Positions 1-9,121 of a DNA stretch of 64,000 nt are shown here, one piece after another. This DNA is from Acidobacteriota bacterium (GTDB lineage: Bacteria > Acidobacteriota > Terriglobia > Bryobacterales > UBA6623): NCBI GenBank assembly GCA_016125275.1, contig WGMB01000001.1, positions 310,001 through 374,000 of the forward strand, given 5' to 3'. Both the position numbers and the translations under genes were made by a program. The stretch's first letter is position 1; the number at the start of each line of letters is the position of its first letter. The notes beneath the pieces were generated by a model, which worked only from the letters and a program-made list of their open reading frames with translations, ran no database searches and was not told the origin of the DNA.

Positions 1-617
1 TTGACCTTCACCTGCCGCGTCACGGGTTCGTCGGCGGCGGCGGGAAAGCGTACGGCGTCAGCGCTGACCTGGTACATCTCGGCCAGGCTCTCAATGGTGG
101 GCCGTGGCGCCTGGGGCGGCGGCCGGAAGCCGCCGGGGGGCACGACCTCTTGGCCGGCCTGCATCTGTCCGAACGGCGTCGCCTTGACCGGAGCGTCTTC
201 GCTCATCTCGACGTCTTCCTTCTTGGTCAAGTGCATGAACCAGGAGTCGTCGTGGTAGCGCCAGTCGCTGGCCAGCGGCACCGCCAGCGGGGCCGAGCCG
301 AGCATGGGCACGATGGTGTGACAGGCGACGAGCACGTTGGCGGAACGGAAGTCCTCGGCCCACTTGATGGTCTTTACCTCGAAGGCCATGATGCGGTTCT
401 TCTTCGCGTTGTAGAAAGCGTCCTTGGATTCCTCATCGAGGTAGTTTTCGGCCTGTCGGAACTCGCCCTTCTGGAAGTGGGTGTAAAAGCCTTCCACGCG
501 CTGCCGCAGGGCTTCATCGACTTCCGGAGGCGCCGAACGCGCCAACTGCTGCAGTTGGGCCGGCGCAGCGGCTGCCGCGAGCAAGAACATGAAAACAAAC
601 GAGGTGATCCGTGTCAT
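1..617 (-). CDS. Secreted protein of unknown function, 3' end cut off by the window
   Basis: The reading frame opens at an ATG at 617 and stays open through base 1, so about 205 N-terminal residues are visible and the C-terminus is missing. The first 20 or so residues form a clear signal peptide (MTRITSFVFMFLLAAAAAPA), so the product is exported. Residues 25-130 are a compact region with a pattern of helix then beta strands (EALRQRVEGFYTHFQKGEF, later DSWFMHLTK), like small NTF2/SnoaL-type folds, but that is only an impression. A Pro-rich stretch follows, and the last visible residues (EPVTRQVKV) could begin a beta-sandwich domain of the DUF1573 kind. A GGGAG ribosome site sits 8 nt before the start, with a TATAAT upstream. 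Function unknown. Confidence 0.8.
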   Translation of the reverse strand, partial: MTRITSFVFMFLLAAAAAPAQLQQLARSAPPEVDEALRQRVEGFYTHFQKGEFRQAENYLDEESKDAFYNAKKNRIMAFEVKTIKWAEDFRSANVLVACHTIVPMLGSAPLAVPLASDWRYHDDSWFMHLTKKEDVEMSEDAPVKATPFGQMQAGQEVVPPGGFRPPPQAPRPTIESLAEMYQVSADAVRFPAAADEPVTRQVKV

Positions 618-633
618 GGCGAGAGCTCCCTTG

Positions 634-639
634 ATTATA
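634..639 (-). promoter_or_regulatory. -10 hexamer TATAAT of the leftward secreted-protein gene
   Basis: On the minus strand the hexamer is a perfect TATAAT, 16 nt upstream of the ATG at 617, with GGGAG between them. No convincing -35 box lies 17 nt further upstream; that stretch is a run of G. Confidence 0.5.
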
Positions 640-707
640 GGGCCTTAGACGCGCAGGCCCCCCCGTTCGGTAGGGGCTCGGGGCAAAGTCTGCGGAGGGG
701 GCGTGAC

Positions 708-1607
708 CTAGCCGCGGTGGAGGTCGCGGTGCAGCAGCTTGGTGGTGAAGCCGGCCTCGTCGAGGCGGCGCTGGATCTCTTCGGCGATCATCACCGAGCG
801 GTGCCGGCCGCCGGTGCAGCCGATGCTGACGGTGAGGTAGCTTTTGCCCTCGGCCACATAGTGCGGCAGGAGGTAGATGAGCAGCTCGCTGGTGCGGCGG
901 ATGAACTCCCCGGTCTGCGGAAAGGAGCTCACGTACTCGATGACCTTGGCGTCCTGCCCAGTGAGATCCTTGCCGCCGGGCAGGTAGTGCGGGTTGGGCA
1001 GGAAGCGGACGTCGAAGACTAAGTCGGAGCTGGTCGGCAGCCCGTGCTTGAAGCCGAAGCTCTCGATGGTGACCAACATCACGGGCGTGTTGGCGCCGCC
1101 GAAGCGGTCCACGATCAGCCGGCGCAGGTCGTGAATGTTGTAGGTCGAGGTGTCGATGACGCGGTCGGCCATGGCCTGCACGGCCGACAACTGCTCGCGT
1201 TCGCGCTGAATCTTCTCGAGCAGGGAACCCTCGCCCGCAAGGGGGTGAGGCCGGCGGGTTTCACTGAAGCGCCTTTGGAGCACGGAGTCCGAAGCTTCCA
1301 GGAAGAGCAGGAAAGCTTTGGTCTCCTGCTTGATCTCGGCAAAAATCTCAGGAAAACGCGACAGGGCGCGGCCTTCGCGTACATCCACCACCAGGCAGGC
1401 GCGGCGAATCTCGGCGGACTGCTGGCACAGCTCGACGAACTTGGGGATGAGCTCGAGCGGGAGATTGTCGACGGCGTAGTAGCCCAGATCCTCGAAGACG
1501 CGCAGGACTGTGCCTTTGCCGGACCCGCTCAAGCCGGTGATGATGACCAGCTCGGTGGGCGCCTGGGTTGGCGGCTGCGGTTCGGACGGACCTGGCGCGG
1601 CATCCAT
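708..1607 (-). CDS. rapZ: RapZ/YvcJ-family nucleotide-binding adaptor
   Basis: A 299-residue cytosolic protein from the ATG at 1607. Residues 20-33 carry the P-loop GLSGSGKGT, followed by FEDLGYYAVDNLP, which is typical of the family. The C-terminal half holds the signature GCTGGRHRSVMIAEEI. The family binds ATP/GTP. The E. coli member senses glucosamine-6-phosphate and guides RNase E to the sRNA GlmZ, tuning amino-sugar synthesis for the envelope; elsewhere the role is less clear. The P-loop has Gly where Ser/Thr usually follows the lysine, with Thr one place later. The frame is open far upstream, but the conserved region begins only about 20 residues after this ATG. No kinase/phosphatase (hprK) or PTS genes are beside it, unlike in many proteobacteria. 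Confidence 0.93.
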   Translation of the reverse strand: MDAAPGPSEPQPPTQAPTELVIITGLSGSGKGTVLRVFEDLGYYAVDNLPLELIPKFVELCQQSAEIRRACLVVDVREGRALSRFPEIFAEIKQETKAFLLFLEASDSVLQRRFSETRRPHPLAGEGSLLEKIQREREQLSAVQAMADRVIDTSTYNIHDLRRLIVDRFGGANTPVMLVTIESFGFKHGLPTSSDLVFDVRFLPNPHYLPGGKDLTGQDAKVIEYVSSFPQTGEFIRRTSELLIYLLPHYVAEGKSYLTVSIGCTGGRHRSVMIAEEIQRRLDEAGFTTKLLHRDLHRG

Positions 1608-1673
1608 GGATTGGCGGACTCCGGGGTCGCGGACCCCTGGGCTTGAGGTTACTCGATCGGACGGGGGGCGCGC

Positions 1674-4600
1674 TTGCTTCGCTTCGAGTCGAGCCCGATA
1701 ATAGAGCCCAAGTTGCGCTTCCAGAACGCTTTTTCGTCCCTCGCGCTGTCGTTCGGCCTGGTCGCCGTCGCAGCCGCCGCGCCGCCGATCGGGCCGGAGT
1801 CGAAGGTCTCGTTCAACAAGGACGTTCGGCCGATTCTGTCGGACAAGTGTTTCACTTGTCACGGTCCGGACGAGAAGAAGCGACTTAGCGGATTGCGCTT
1901 GGACAACTTCGAGGGCGCCACGCGCGACCTGGGCGGACGGGCGGCGATTGTGCCGGGCGATCCGGACGCCTCGGAGATCATCCGCCGCGTCACCCATGAG
2001 AGCGAGGCCCTGCGGATGCCGCCGGCCTATGCCGGGACCGGCAAGACGATCAGCGACGCCGAGCTGGGAGTGCTGCGGCGGTGGATCGCGCAGGGAGCGG
2101 AGTACCAGGGCCACTGGTCGTTTCTGCAGGTGAAGCGGCCGGTTCCGCCGGCCGTTGGCGGCGCGGAGCTGGCGCCGATCGACCGCTTCGTGCGGGCCCG
2201 CTTGGCCGCCGAAGGGTTGGAGGCTGCTCCCGAAGCCGGCCGGGAGACGCTGCTGCGGCGTGTGAGCCTGGACCTCACCGGCTTGCCGCCCACGCCGGAA
2301 GAGATCGACGCCTTTCTGGCGGATCGCTCGGAGAATGCCTACGAGACCGTCGTCGACCGGCTGCTGGCGTCGCCGCGCTACGGCGAACGCATGGCGATCC
2401 GCTGGCTCGACGGCGCGCGCTACGCCGACACGAACGGGTACCAGACCGATGCCTGGCGGGATATGTGGCGCTGGCGGGACTGGGTGATCGAGGCCTTCAA
2501 CAACAACAAGCCGTTCGATCAGTTCACCGTGGAGCAGTTGGCCGGCGATCTGCTGCCGAACCCGACCCGGGAACAGCGCATCGCCACGGGCTTCAACCGC
2601 AACCACCGCGCCAACTCCGAGGGGGGGATCGTGCCCGAGGAGTATCTGGTGGAGTACGTGGTGGACCGCGTGGATACCACGGCGACGGTCTTCATGGGGC
2701 TGACGCTGGGTTGCGCCCGCTGTCACGATCACAAGTTCGACCCACTGACGCAGAAGGACTTCTACTCGTTTTACGCGTTCTTTAACAACATTCCCGAGCG
2801 GGGCCGGGTATTCAAATACGGCAACACGCCGCCGATGATTCCGGCGCCGACGCGGGCGCAGCAGACCGAGCTGCAGGCCGCCGACGAACGGCTGGAGCAG
2901 GCGAGCCAAGCCTTCGACGCCCGGCGAGAGGCTATCGCAAAAGGCTTCCGTCGCTGGGAGAAGTCGCTAGCCGGCGAGAAGGATGAGGCTCGTTGGGAGC
3001 CGACGCTGGACCGCGTAGCCGCTTATGAGTTGGAGCAGGGCGAGGCGGGCTGGACCTTCGAGGGAGGGGAACCGGCCTTCGCCGAGGGCGTGAGGGGACA
3101 GGCCGTGGAGCTCGACGGGACGCGGCGCGTGAACGCCGGCGACACCGCCAACTTCGGCTACCTGGACGCGTTCACGCTTTCGGCCTGGATCAAGCCGTCC
3201 GGCCCGACCGGCGCCATCGTGGCCCGGACGAACAAGGAGAAGGACGGGCAGGACTTGGGCTGGGGCGGATATGGCCTGTATCTGGTCGACGGCAAGCTGC
3301 AATTCAACCTGATTCAGCGCTGGCTCGACGACGGTTTGCGGGTGGAGTCCGCCGAGGCGCTCCCGCTGAACGCCTGGAACCACGTGGCGGTGACTTACGA
3401 CGGTTCGCGCATGGCCGACGGCATCGAATTCTTCGTCAACGGCAAGCGCGTCGAGAAGACCGTAATTCTGGACCTGATGAACCAGCAGACGGGTGTGAAG
3501 GAGCCGCTGCTGATCGGCATGGGCGGCGGTCTGAACACGGGCTTCCAGGGGCTGATTGACGGCGTACGGGTCTTCGAAGCTGCGCTCGACGAGCCCGGCG
3601 TGGCCCTGCTGGCCGAGCCGGCGTCGCTCAACGAGCTGGCGCGACTGGAGGCCGATCCCAAACCGCAGGCGGCGCAGGATCTGCTGCGGCTGGCGTATTT
3701 GAACCAGTACGGTCCGGAGCCCGATCGTAAAGCCTGGGCCGATTTGGTGGGGCGCCGGAGGGAGCGCAAGACGCTGCTCGACAGCTTTCCGACCGTGATG
3801 GTGATGCAGGAGCTGCCCGAGCCGCGCGAGACGCACGTGCTCAACCGAGGAGCCTACGACCAGCCGACGGACCGTGTGGAGCGCCGGGCGCCGTCGTCTT
3901 TGCCGCCCTTGCCGGCGGACGCGCCGCGCGATCGGCTGGGCTTGGCGCGCTGGCTGGTGTCGCCGCAGCATCCGCTGACCTCGCGGGTGACGGTCAACCG
4001 CATCTGGGCGATGTTCTTCGGCCGCGGCATCGTCAAGACCGTGGAGGATTTCGGCTCGCAGGGCGAGTGGCCTTCGCACCCGGAGCTGCTGGATTGGCTG
4101 GCCGCGGACTTCATGGATTCGGGCTGGGACGTGAAGGCGCTGGTCAAGACGATCGTGATGAGCAAGACCTATCGGCAGGCCTCGATGGCGGACGCGGCGC
4201 TGCTGGAACGCGACCCGGACAACAGCCTGCTGGCTCGTGGCCCGCGCTTGCGGCTGCCGGCGGAGATGGTGCGCGACCAGGCGCTGCTGGCTTCCGGCTT
4301 GCTGGTGGAGAAGGTCGGCGGGCCCTCGGTGAAGCCGTATCAGCCGGCGGGCCTGTGGGAAGAGCTGGCGGGGCAGAAGTACGAGGCGGATACAGGCGAG
4401 GGGCTCTACCGCCGCAGCTTGTACACCTACTGGAAGCGCACCGCGCCGCCGCCGTTCATGATGAATTTCGACGCGGCCGGCCGGGAGACCTGCGTGGTTG
4501 GGCAGACGCGTACGAACACGCCGCTGCAGGCGCTGAACCTGATGAACGACGTGACCTACGTGGAGGCCGCCCGCATGCTGGCCGAGCGGATGATCCGTGA

Positions 4601-4865
4601 GGGCGGTAACGACGTGGACGGCCGCATCGCGCGCGGCTACCGGCTGCTGCTGGGGCGCGAGCCCCGTCCGGCCGAGCGGGCCACGCTGCACCGCAGCTAC
4701 GAGCACTATCTAGAGAGATTCCAGGGCGACCGCGCCGCGGCCTTGGAGCTGCTGAGCTCAGGCGAGCATCCGCGGGACGAGTCGCTCGACCCGGCCGAGC
4801 ATGCGGCGACGGCGACCGTGGCCAGCTTGCTGCTGAACCTGGACGAGGCCGTCACCAAACAATAG
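1674..4865 (+). CDS. PSD1 and planctomycete cytochrome C domain-containing protein with LamG domain
   Basis: A large exported protein. After a signal peptide ([15 protein letters not shown]) comes a PSCyt1 heme-binding segment with the single CxxCH motif [12 protein letters not shown]. Next is a PSCyt2/DUF1549 region ([17 protein letters not shown] ... [15 protein letters not shown], and [12 protein letters not shown], which is a second CxxCH). A LamG/concanavalin-like domain lies around residues 475-640, and a C-terminal PSD1/DUF1553 domain carries [17 protein letters not shown] and [13 protein letters not shown]. Proteins of this architecture are abundant in planctomycetes and Acidobacteria, and their genes often neighbour sulfatases and polysaccharide-degradation genes; the reaction is not known. 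A TTG at 1713 is the more likely true start, because GATAAT at 1697-1702 would put transcription initiation just before it and the signal peptide would then begin MRFQNAF. The longer TTG start at 1674 follows a G-rich stretch. Confidence 0.9.
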   Translation: MLRFESSPIIEPKLRFQNAFSSLALSFGLVAVAAAAPPIGPESKVSFNKDVRPILSDKCFTCHGPDEKKRLSGLRLDNFEGATRDLGGRAAIVPGDPDASEIIRRVTHESEALRMPPAYAGTGKTISDAELGVLRRWIAQGAEYQGHWSFLQVKRPVPPAVGGAELAPIDRFVRARLAAEGLEAAPEAGRETLLRRVSLDLTGLPPTPEEIDAFLADRSENAYETVVDRLLASPRYGERMAIRWLDGARYADTNGYQTDAWRDMWRWRDWVIEAFNNNKPFDQFTVEQLAGDLLPNPTREQRIATGFNRNHRANSEGGIVPEEYLVEYVVDRVDTTATVFMGLTLGCARCHDHKFDPLTQKDFYSFYAFFNNIPERGRVFKYGNTPPMIPAPTRAQQTELQAADERLEQASQAFDARREAIAKGFRRWEKSLAGEKDEARWEPTLDRVAAYELEQGEAGWTFEGGEPAFAEGVRGQAVELDGTRRVNAGDTANFGYLDAFTLSAWIKPSGPTGAIVARTNKEKDGQDLGWGGYGLYLVDGKLQFNLIQRWLDDGLRVESAEALPLNAWNHVAVTYDGSRMADGIEFFVNGKRVEKTVILDLMNQQTGVKEPLLIGMGGGLNTGFQGLIDGVRVFEAALDEPGVALLAEPASLNELARLEADPKPQAAQDLLRLAYLNQYGPEPDRKAWADLVGRRRERKTLLDSFPTVMVMQELPEPRETHVLNRGAYDQPTDRVERRAPSSLPPLPADAPRDRLGLARWLVSPQHPLTSRVTVNRIWAMFFGRGIVKTVEDFGSQGEWPSHPELLDWLAADFMDSGWDVKALVKTIVMSKTYRQASMADAALLERDPDNSLLARGPRLRLPAEMVRDQALLASGLLVEKVGGPSVKPYQPAGLWEELAGQKYEADTGEGLYRRSLYTYWKRTAPPPFMMNFDAAGRETCVVGQTRTNTPLQALNLMNDVTYVEAARMLAERMIREGGNDVDGRIARGYRLLLGREPRPAERATLHRSYEHYLERFQGDRAAALELLSSGEHPRDESLDPAEHAATATVASLLLNLDEAVTKQ

Positions 4866-4868
4866 GGC

Positions 4869-5924
4869 TCAGGAGAGCCAGCGGTCGCGGTGCTCGGCGA
4901 CGAAGAGGTCGTCGGCCAAGTGCGGATAGGCCGCGTACACGCGGTCGATCTCGGCGGACTGTCCGCGCGAGAGGCCCTCGTTGGGATCGAGCGTCCACAG
5001 CCCTTCCAGCAGGCCCTGGCGGCGCAACACCTCATGCAGTCCGGCGATGCAGCCGTGGAAGCCGTTGTGCGGATCGAAGAAGGCCGCGTTGGCGTCCGTG
5101 ATCTCGTTGCCGAGCTGAACGAGCGCGCGGGGGATCGGCAGCCCCTGGAGAGAGACGCGCCGGCACTCCTTCCAGTGCTCCCAGGCGCGACGCGTCCAAA
5201 CCGACCAGTGGCCGAGCAGGCCTCCTACGAAGCGCAGGTCGGCCGGGTAGCCCGGAAAGCGCCAGACGCCGGTGAGGTCGCCGATGATGTTGTCGTCGTT
5301 ACCGGTGTAGAGGGCGATTTCGGCGGCTCGACCCGAGTCCGCCACGCCGCGTAGCAGGTCGAGCGTCTGATAGCGGTTGAAAGGGGCGGCCTTGATGGCG
5401 ACCACGCCCTCGATGCCGCAGAACCGCCGCCAGAAGTCATAGGGCAGCGCCCGGCCGCCCACCGCGGGCTGTAGGTAGAAGCCGAAGACCGGCAAGACCT
5501 CCGCCACGGCGCGGGCGTGCTCCAGCAGCTTGGGGACGGACGCCTTGGCCATGGCTCCGAGGCTGAGCAGCCCGGCGTGGTAGCCGAGATCGGCGGCCAG
5601 CCGAGCCTCGGCCACGGCCTGTTTGGTCTTGCCGCAGACGCCGGCGATGCGCAGAAAAGGGGGCTGGTCTGCGACCTCGCTCTGCCCAATCGTCTCGGCG
5701 GCGAGCTCCAGCACCGGCCGCGACAGGCCCACATCGCGGATGGCGAACTGGGTGGTGTGCACGCCGACGGCGACTCCGCCCGCGCCGGAAGCCAGGTAGT
5801 AGCGCGTCAGGGCCCGCTGGCGGCGCTCGTCGAGGCGGCGCTGGGCGTCGAGAGCCAACGGGTGAGCCGGGATGACGGCGCCTTCGAAAAGGCGCTGACG
5901 GACTTTCGGCGGAAGGTTTGGCAA
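4869..5924 (-). CDS. Dihydrodipicolinate synthase / N-acetylneuraminate lyase family protein
   Basis: A cytosolic (beta/alpha)8 aldolase of about 351 residues. The Schiff-base lysine is Lys178 in VVAIKAAPF, and the tyrosine that relays protons is Tyr150 in GFYLQP, both expected for class I pyruvate-type aldolases. The protein is longer than DapA (about 290 aa), has an extended C-terminus (WTLDPNEGLSRGQ...), and lies away from lysine-biosynthesis genes, so a catabolic aldolase or lyase acting on a sugar acid is more likely than DapA. The start is a TTG at 5924 preceded by GGGAG; the open frame upstream of it has no conserved sequence. It converges on the PSD1 gene with only 3 nt between stops and diverges from the DUF1080-like gene. 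Confidence 0.85.
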   Translation of the reverse strand: MPNLPPKVRQRLFEGAVIPAHPLALDAQRRLDERRQRALTRYYLASGAGGVAVGVHTTQFAIRDVGLSRPVLELAAETIGQSEVADQPPFLRIAGVCGKTKQAVAEARLAADLGYHAGLLSLGAMAKASVPKLLEHARAVAEVLPVFGFYLQPAVGGRALPYDFWRRFCGIEGVVAIKAAPFNRYQTLDLLRGVADSGRAAEIALYTGNDDNIIGDLTGVWRFPGYPADLRFVGGLLGHWSVWTRRAWEHWKECRRVSLQGLPIPRALVQLGNEITDANAAFFDPHNGFHGCIAGLHEVLRRQGLLEGLWTLDPNEGLSRGQSAEIDRVYAAYPHLADDLFVAEHRDRWLS

Positions 5925-6015
5925 GACGCTCCCATCGTAGCGATCCCGGCGGGTTGTGGTGTAAGCTACCGACGCCCGACCGATTCCAGCCCGAACGATT
6001 CCAGGAGGACCCGAG

Positions 6016-6606
6016 ATGCTTCGCTGCCTGTTGCTCGGCCTATTGGCCGCCGCCGTTTGCTTTCCAGCCGCCCTGGAGGAGGCTCTGCGCGACCCGTTCA
6101 CCAGCCCGGAGTTCGTGCACCGCCGGCTGATGCGCGGCGAGTGGACCTCCGCCGGCGGCATCCTGAGCGTGACGCAGGACGACGCACTGTACAAGAAGTA
6201 CAAGAACCACGGGCCGATCGTCTTCTACGATCTGCCGCTGGGCGACTCGAAGATCTCGTTCGAGGTGAAGCTGGCCGACGCCAAGCGCTTCGTCTTCACG
6301 CTGAACGGCGCCAAAGGGCACGTCTTTCGCCTGTTGCAGCAGGCCGACGGCGGCGTGGCGCTGGCCTTCGCGGACGTTGACGGCAAGCATGTCTCCAAGC
6401 GGATGGACGAGTCCGTTCCGGCTGTGGTCAACGGCGAGTGGGTGCGCTACCAGATCGAGAACCGCGGCGAGCAGGTCTCCATCCATGTGGGGGACGCTTT
6501 CCGCAAGACGGTCCGCGACGCGAGCTACGGCAAGGAGAAGACGAACCTGAGCTTGAGCTTCCACTTTGGAACGATGCAGGTTCGCAACCTCTCGGTCGAG
6601 CCGTGA
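6016..6606 (+). CDS. Secreted DUF1080-like (3-keto-disaccharide hydrolase fold) protein
   Basis: 196 residues starting with a signal peptide (MLRCLLLGLLAAAVCFPAAL) after a GGAGGACCCGAG ribosome site. The rest reads as a single beta-sandwich. The phrases LMRGEWTSAGGILSV, KISFEVKLADAKRFVFTLNG, NGEWVRYQIENRGEQVSIHVGD and LSLSFHFGTMQVRNLSV follow the strand order of DUF1080/laminin-like folds, where the last strand describes displacement of the ligand face. I see no definite catalytic residues. It lies 51 nt before the sulfatase on the same strand, which suggests a shared role in handling an exported carbohydrate substrate. Assignment to DUF1080 is by pattern only. Confidence 0.8.
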   Translation: MLRCLLLGLLAAAVCFPAALEEALRDPFTSPEFVHRRLMRGEWTSAGGILSVTQDDALYKKYKNHGPIVFYDLPLGDSKISFEVKLADAKRFVFTLNGAKGHVFRLLQQADGGVALAFADVDGKHVSKRMDESVPAVVNGEWVRYQIENRGEQVSIHVGDAFRKTVRDASYGKEKTNLSLSFHFGTMQVRNLSVEP

Positions 6607-6642
6607 GCCCCCCGGCCGCCCCTCGGAGAAGGCCGGGCGCCC

Positions 6643-6648
6643 TACAAT
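6643..6648 (+). promoter_or_regulatory. -10 hexamer TACAAT just upstream of the sulfatase
   Basis: TACAAT ends 9 nt before the ATG of the sulfatase gene. If it is used, the transcript would start only a few bases before the start codon and be nearly leaderless. No ribosome site separates the two, which fits. A CCGGCC/GGCCGG inverted repeat (6612-6617 and 6631-6636) lies just upstream, without a T tract. Confidence 0.4.
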
Positions 6649-6657
6649 GGCTGCTCC

Positions 6658-8109
6658 ATGCCGAGCACCCGTCGCCAGTTCCTGACCGCTTCCGCTGCCG
6701 CCGCGGCCGCCTCGTGCGCCGCGCCCGAACCCGCCGCCAAGGCGCCGAACCTCGTGCTGGTCTTTCCGGACCAGATGAGGGGTTCCGCGATGGGGTTCCT
6801 GGGTGAGGAGCCGGTGCAGACGCCTCGGCTGGACGCCTTTGCCAAGCAGTCGCTGGCATTGACGCAGGCGGCCAGCATCTACCCGGTATGCAGCCCTTAC
6901 CGGGCGATGCTGATGTCCGGTCTGTTCCCCCGCCAGAGCAAGGTGGTGAGCAACTGCACCAACCACAGCTACGCCTACGGGGTGGAGTTGCAGCAGGCGG
7001 ACCGTTGCTGGTCCGACGTGCTGGCCGACGCCGGCTACAGCCTCGGCTACATCGGCAAGTGGCACCTGGAAGGTCCCAAGGAGCCGTACGTCGAAAGCTA
7101 CAACAACCGCGCCGACATCGCCTGGAACGAGTGGACTCCGCCGGAACGTCGCCACGGCTTCGGCTTCTGGCACGCTTACAACACCTACGACCGCCACATG
7201 GCGCCGTGGTATTGGACGACCGAGATGGGGCGCGACGACCGCTTGAAGATCGAGCAGTGGGGGCCGGAGCATGAGGTCGACGTAGCGATCGAGTTCCTCG
7301 AAAACGCCGGCGGCAAGCGCCGCGATCCGGCCAAGCCTTTCGCGCTGGTCGTCTCGATGAACCCTCCGCATACGCCCTATACGCAGTATCCGGAGGACTA
7401 CCGAGGGGCCTACAGCGAGGTTTCGGACGAGACCCTGTTCAGCCGCCCTAACATCCCCGCGGCCGGCACGTCCAACGGCGACTATTACCGCAAGAACATC
7501 CGCGACTACTTCTCGATGACCACGGGCGTGGACCACCAGTTCGGCCGTCTGTTGGACGCGTTGGACCGGCTCGACCTAGCGGAGGACACGCTGGTCGTCT
7601 TCACGTCCGACCACGGCGACTGCATCGGCATCCACGAGGAGCAGCACAAGAACAATCACTTCGAGGAGTCGATGCGCGTGCCCTTCCTGGCTCGGTTTCC
7701 GGGGAGGATTGCGCCCCGGCGGGACTCGCTGCTGTTCTCGAATATTGATATCTATCCGACGGTGCTCGACCTGCTGGGTCTGGGAGACAAGATCCCGGCA
7801 GCGGTCGGCGGCGCGAGCCACGCGGCGGCGTTCCGAGGCGAAAAGGCCGGGGCGCCGGAGTCCCAGGTGTACCTGAAGATGCCGTTCGAAAACCCGGAGC
7901 GAGGCCGCAGGGGCCTGCGCACGGAACGCTACACGGTGATGCTCGACAGCGACACGGGACAGACGGAGCTCTACGACCGCCAGAAGGACCCGTATCAGCT
8001 CGAAAATCTAGCGAGCGAGAAGGCGGGTCTGGTCGCCGAGCTGCTGGAAGACGGCATCCAGCCCTGGCTCGACAAGGGCGACGACCCGTGGACCGCGCCG
8101 AAGGCCTGA
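6658..8109 (+). CDS. Exported type I sulfatase (formylglycine-dependent)
   Basis: 483 residues. The N-terminus carries a twin-arginine signal (STRRQFLTAS) followed by an Ala-rich core and a Cys at position 20 that could be lipid-anchored. The sulfatase signature is CSPYR at residues 78-82, in which Cys78 would be oxidised to formylglycine. Metal ligands appear in LVLVFPDQMRG near the N-terminus and in FTSDHGD in the middle. The IGKWHLEG motif of the family is also present. The substrate would be a sulfate ester, plausibly on a polysaccharide, given the PSD1 and DUF1080-like genes upstream. The genuine maturation enzyme is not obvious in the window: the SUMF1-like protein at 29290-30621 appears to lack the catalytic cysteines. 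Confidence 0.93.
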   Translation: MPSTRRQFLTASAAAAAASCAAPEPAAKAPNLVLVFPDQMRGSAMGFLGEEPVQTPRLDAFAKQSLALTQAASIYPVCSPYRAMLMSGLFPRQSKVVSNCTNHSYAYGVELQQADRCWSDVLADAGYSLGYIGKWHLEGPKEPYVESYNNRADIAWNEWTPPERRHGFGFWHAYNTYDRHMAPWYWTTEMGRDDRLKIEQWGPEHEVDVAIEFLENAGGKRRDPAKPFALVVSMNPPHTPYTQYPEDYRGAYSEVSDETLFSRPNIPAAGTSNGDYYRKNIRDYFSMTTGVDHQFGRLLDALDRLDLAEDTLVVFTSDHGDCIGIHEEQHKNNHFEESMRVPFLARFPGRIAPRRDSLLFSNIDIYPTVLDLLGLGDKIPAAVGGASHAAAFRGEKAGAPESQVYLKMPFENPERGRRGLRTERYTVMLDSDTGQTELYDRQKDPYQLENLASEKAGLVAELLEDGIQPWLDKGDDPWTAPKA

Positions 8110-8110
8110 G

Positions 8111-9121
8111 TTAGCCGTCGATCTTCTTCTTCAAGCGCTTGACCTCGCGATCGAGCTCCGGCAGACGGTTGTAGACGGCCGTGCAGCGCAGCCATTGGCG
8201 GTTGTCGATAGAGGGCGAGCCGGAGATCTTGCTGTTGTCCGGTATGTCGTGCCCGACGCCGGTTTTGGCCGTGATCAGGACGTTCGCGCCGATGTTCAGG
8301 TGGTTGATCACGCCGACTTGGCCGGCCAGGATACAGTTGGGGCCGAGCGTGGTGGAGCCGGCGATGCCGACCTGTGAGCAGATGATGTTGTTCTCGCCGA
8401 TCTCGACGGCGTGGCCGATCTGGACGAGGTTGTCGATCTTGGCGCCGCGGCGGATGCGGGTCTCGCCGACGGCGGCGCGGTCGATGCAGGTTCCGGCCTG
8501 GATCTCCACGTCGTCCTCGACGATGACGATGCCGGACTGCGGGATCTTGTGGTGCGAGCCGTCTCCGCGGCGGGCGAAGCCGTAGCCGTCGGTCCCCACC
8601 AGGACGCCGTTTTGCAAAATGACGCGGTCGCCGATGTGGCAGAACTCGCGCACCACCGCGTGGGAATGGGCCAGGAAGTCGTCGCCGATGGTGACGCCGT
8701 CGTAGATCGCCACGTGCGGGTGGAGCACGGCATTGCGCCCGAGGGAGCAGCGCGGACCGATGGTGACGTAGGCGCCGATGGAGGCCCCTTCGCCGACCGT
8801 GGACGAGGGGTCGATGACGGCGGTGGGATGGATGCCCGCCGGCGGCCGGGGCGGTTGGTAGAACAGCTCGAGGGCGCGGGCGAAGTCCAGATAGGGGTTG
8901 CCCGAGATGAGCTGCGCGCAGGGCAGATCGGTGTTGGGCCGGTCGATCAGGATGGCTGCGGCCCGGGTGCTCTTGGCTCCGGCGAGATAGCGTGGGTTGG
9001 AGAGGAAGGTGATCTCGGAGGGAGAGGCCTCGGCGACGCCGGCGACGCCGGTGATTTCGACGTGGCCGTCTCCGATGAGCTCACAGCCGAGCTTTTCCGC
9101 AATGTCTTGAAGATTCATCAT
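8111..9121 (-). CDS. lpxD: UDP-3-O-acylglucosamine N-acyltransferase
   Basis: 336 residues. Third step of lipid A synthesis: it transfers a hydroxyacyl chain from acyl-ACP to the 2-amine of UDP-3-O-acyl-GlcN in the cytosol. The N-terminal uridine-binding domain is followed by a left-handed parallel beta-helix of hexapeptide repeats (IGAYVTIGPRCSLGRNAVLHPHVAI ...). The catalytic histidine region is the HSHAVVREFCHIGD/DGYGFA segment, and the C-terminus ends in a charged helix (ELDREVKRLKKKIDG). The start ATGATG overlaps the stop of the prepilin peptidase gene by one base (TGATG), so the two are translationally coupled. It is the last gene of the leftward envelope operon. Its presence implies that the organism makes lipid A. 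Confidence 0.96.
   Translation of the reverse strand: MMNLQDIAEKLGCELIGDGHVEITGVAGVAEASPSEITFLSNPRYLAGAKSTRAAAILIDRPNTDLPCAQLISGNPYLDFARALELFYQPPRPPAGIHPTAVIDPSSTVGEGASIGAYVTIGPRCSLGRNAVLHPHVAIYDGVTIGDDFLAHSHAVVREFCHIGDRVILQNGVLVGTDGYGFARRGDGSHHKIPQSGIVIVEDDVEIQAGTCIDRAAVGETRIRRGAKIDNLVQIGHAVEIGENNIICSQVGIAGSTTLGPNCILAGQVGVINHLNIGANVLITAKTGVGHDIPDNSKISGSPSIDNRQWLRCTAVYNRLPELDREVKRLKKKIDG

Noticed and set aside
2967-4706. A 579-codon open frame on the minus strand opposite the PSD1 gene, and similar long frames opposite other genes (for example 40691-42844 and 57151-58461).
   Set aside because: High-GC antisense frames without ribosome sites; their products are Arg/Gln/His-rich with no domain pattern, while the plus-strand or accepted frames have clear motifs.
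4869-5924. DapA (lysine pathway).
   Set aside because: Too long, no lysine genes nearby, and the C-terminal extension is unlike DapA; reported only as a family member.
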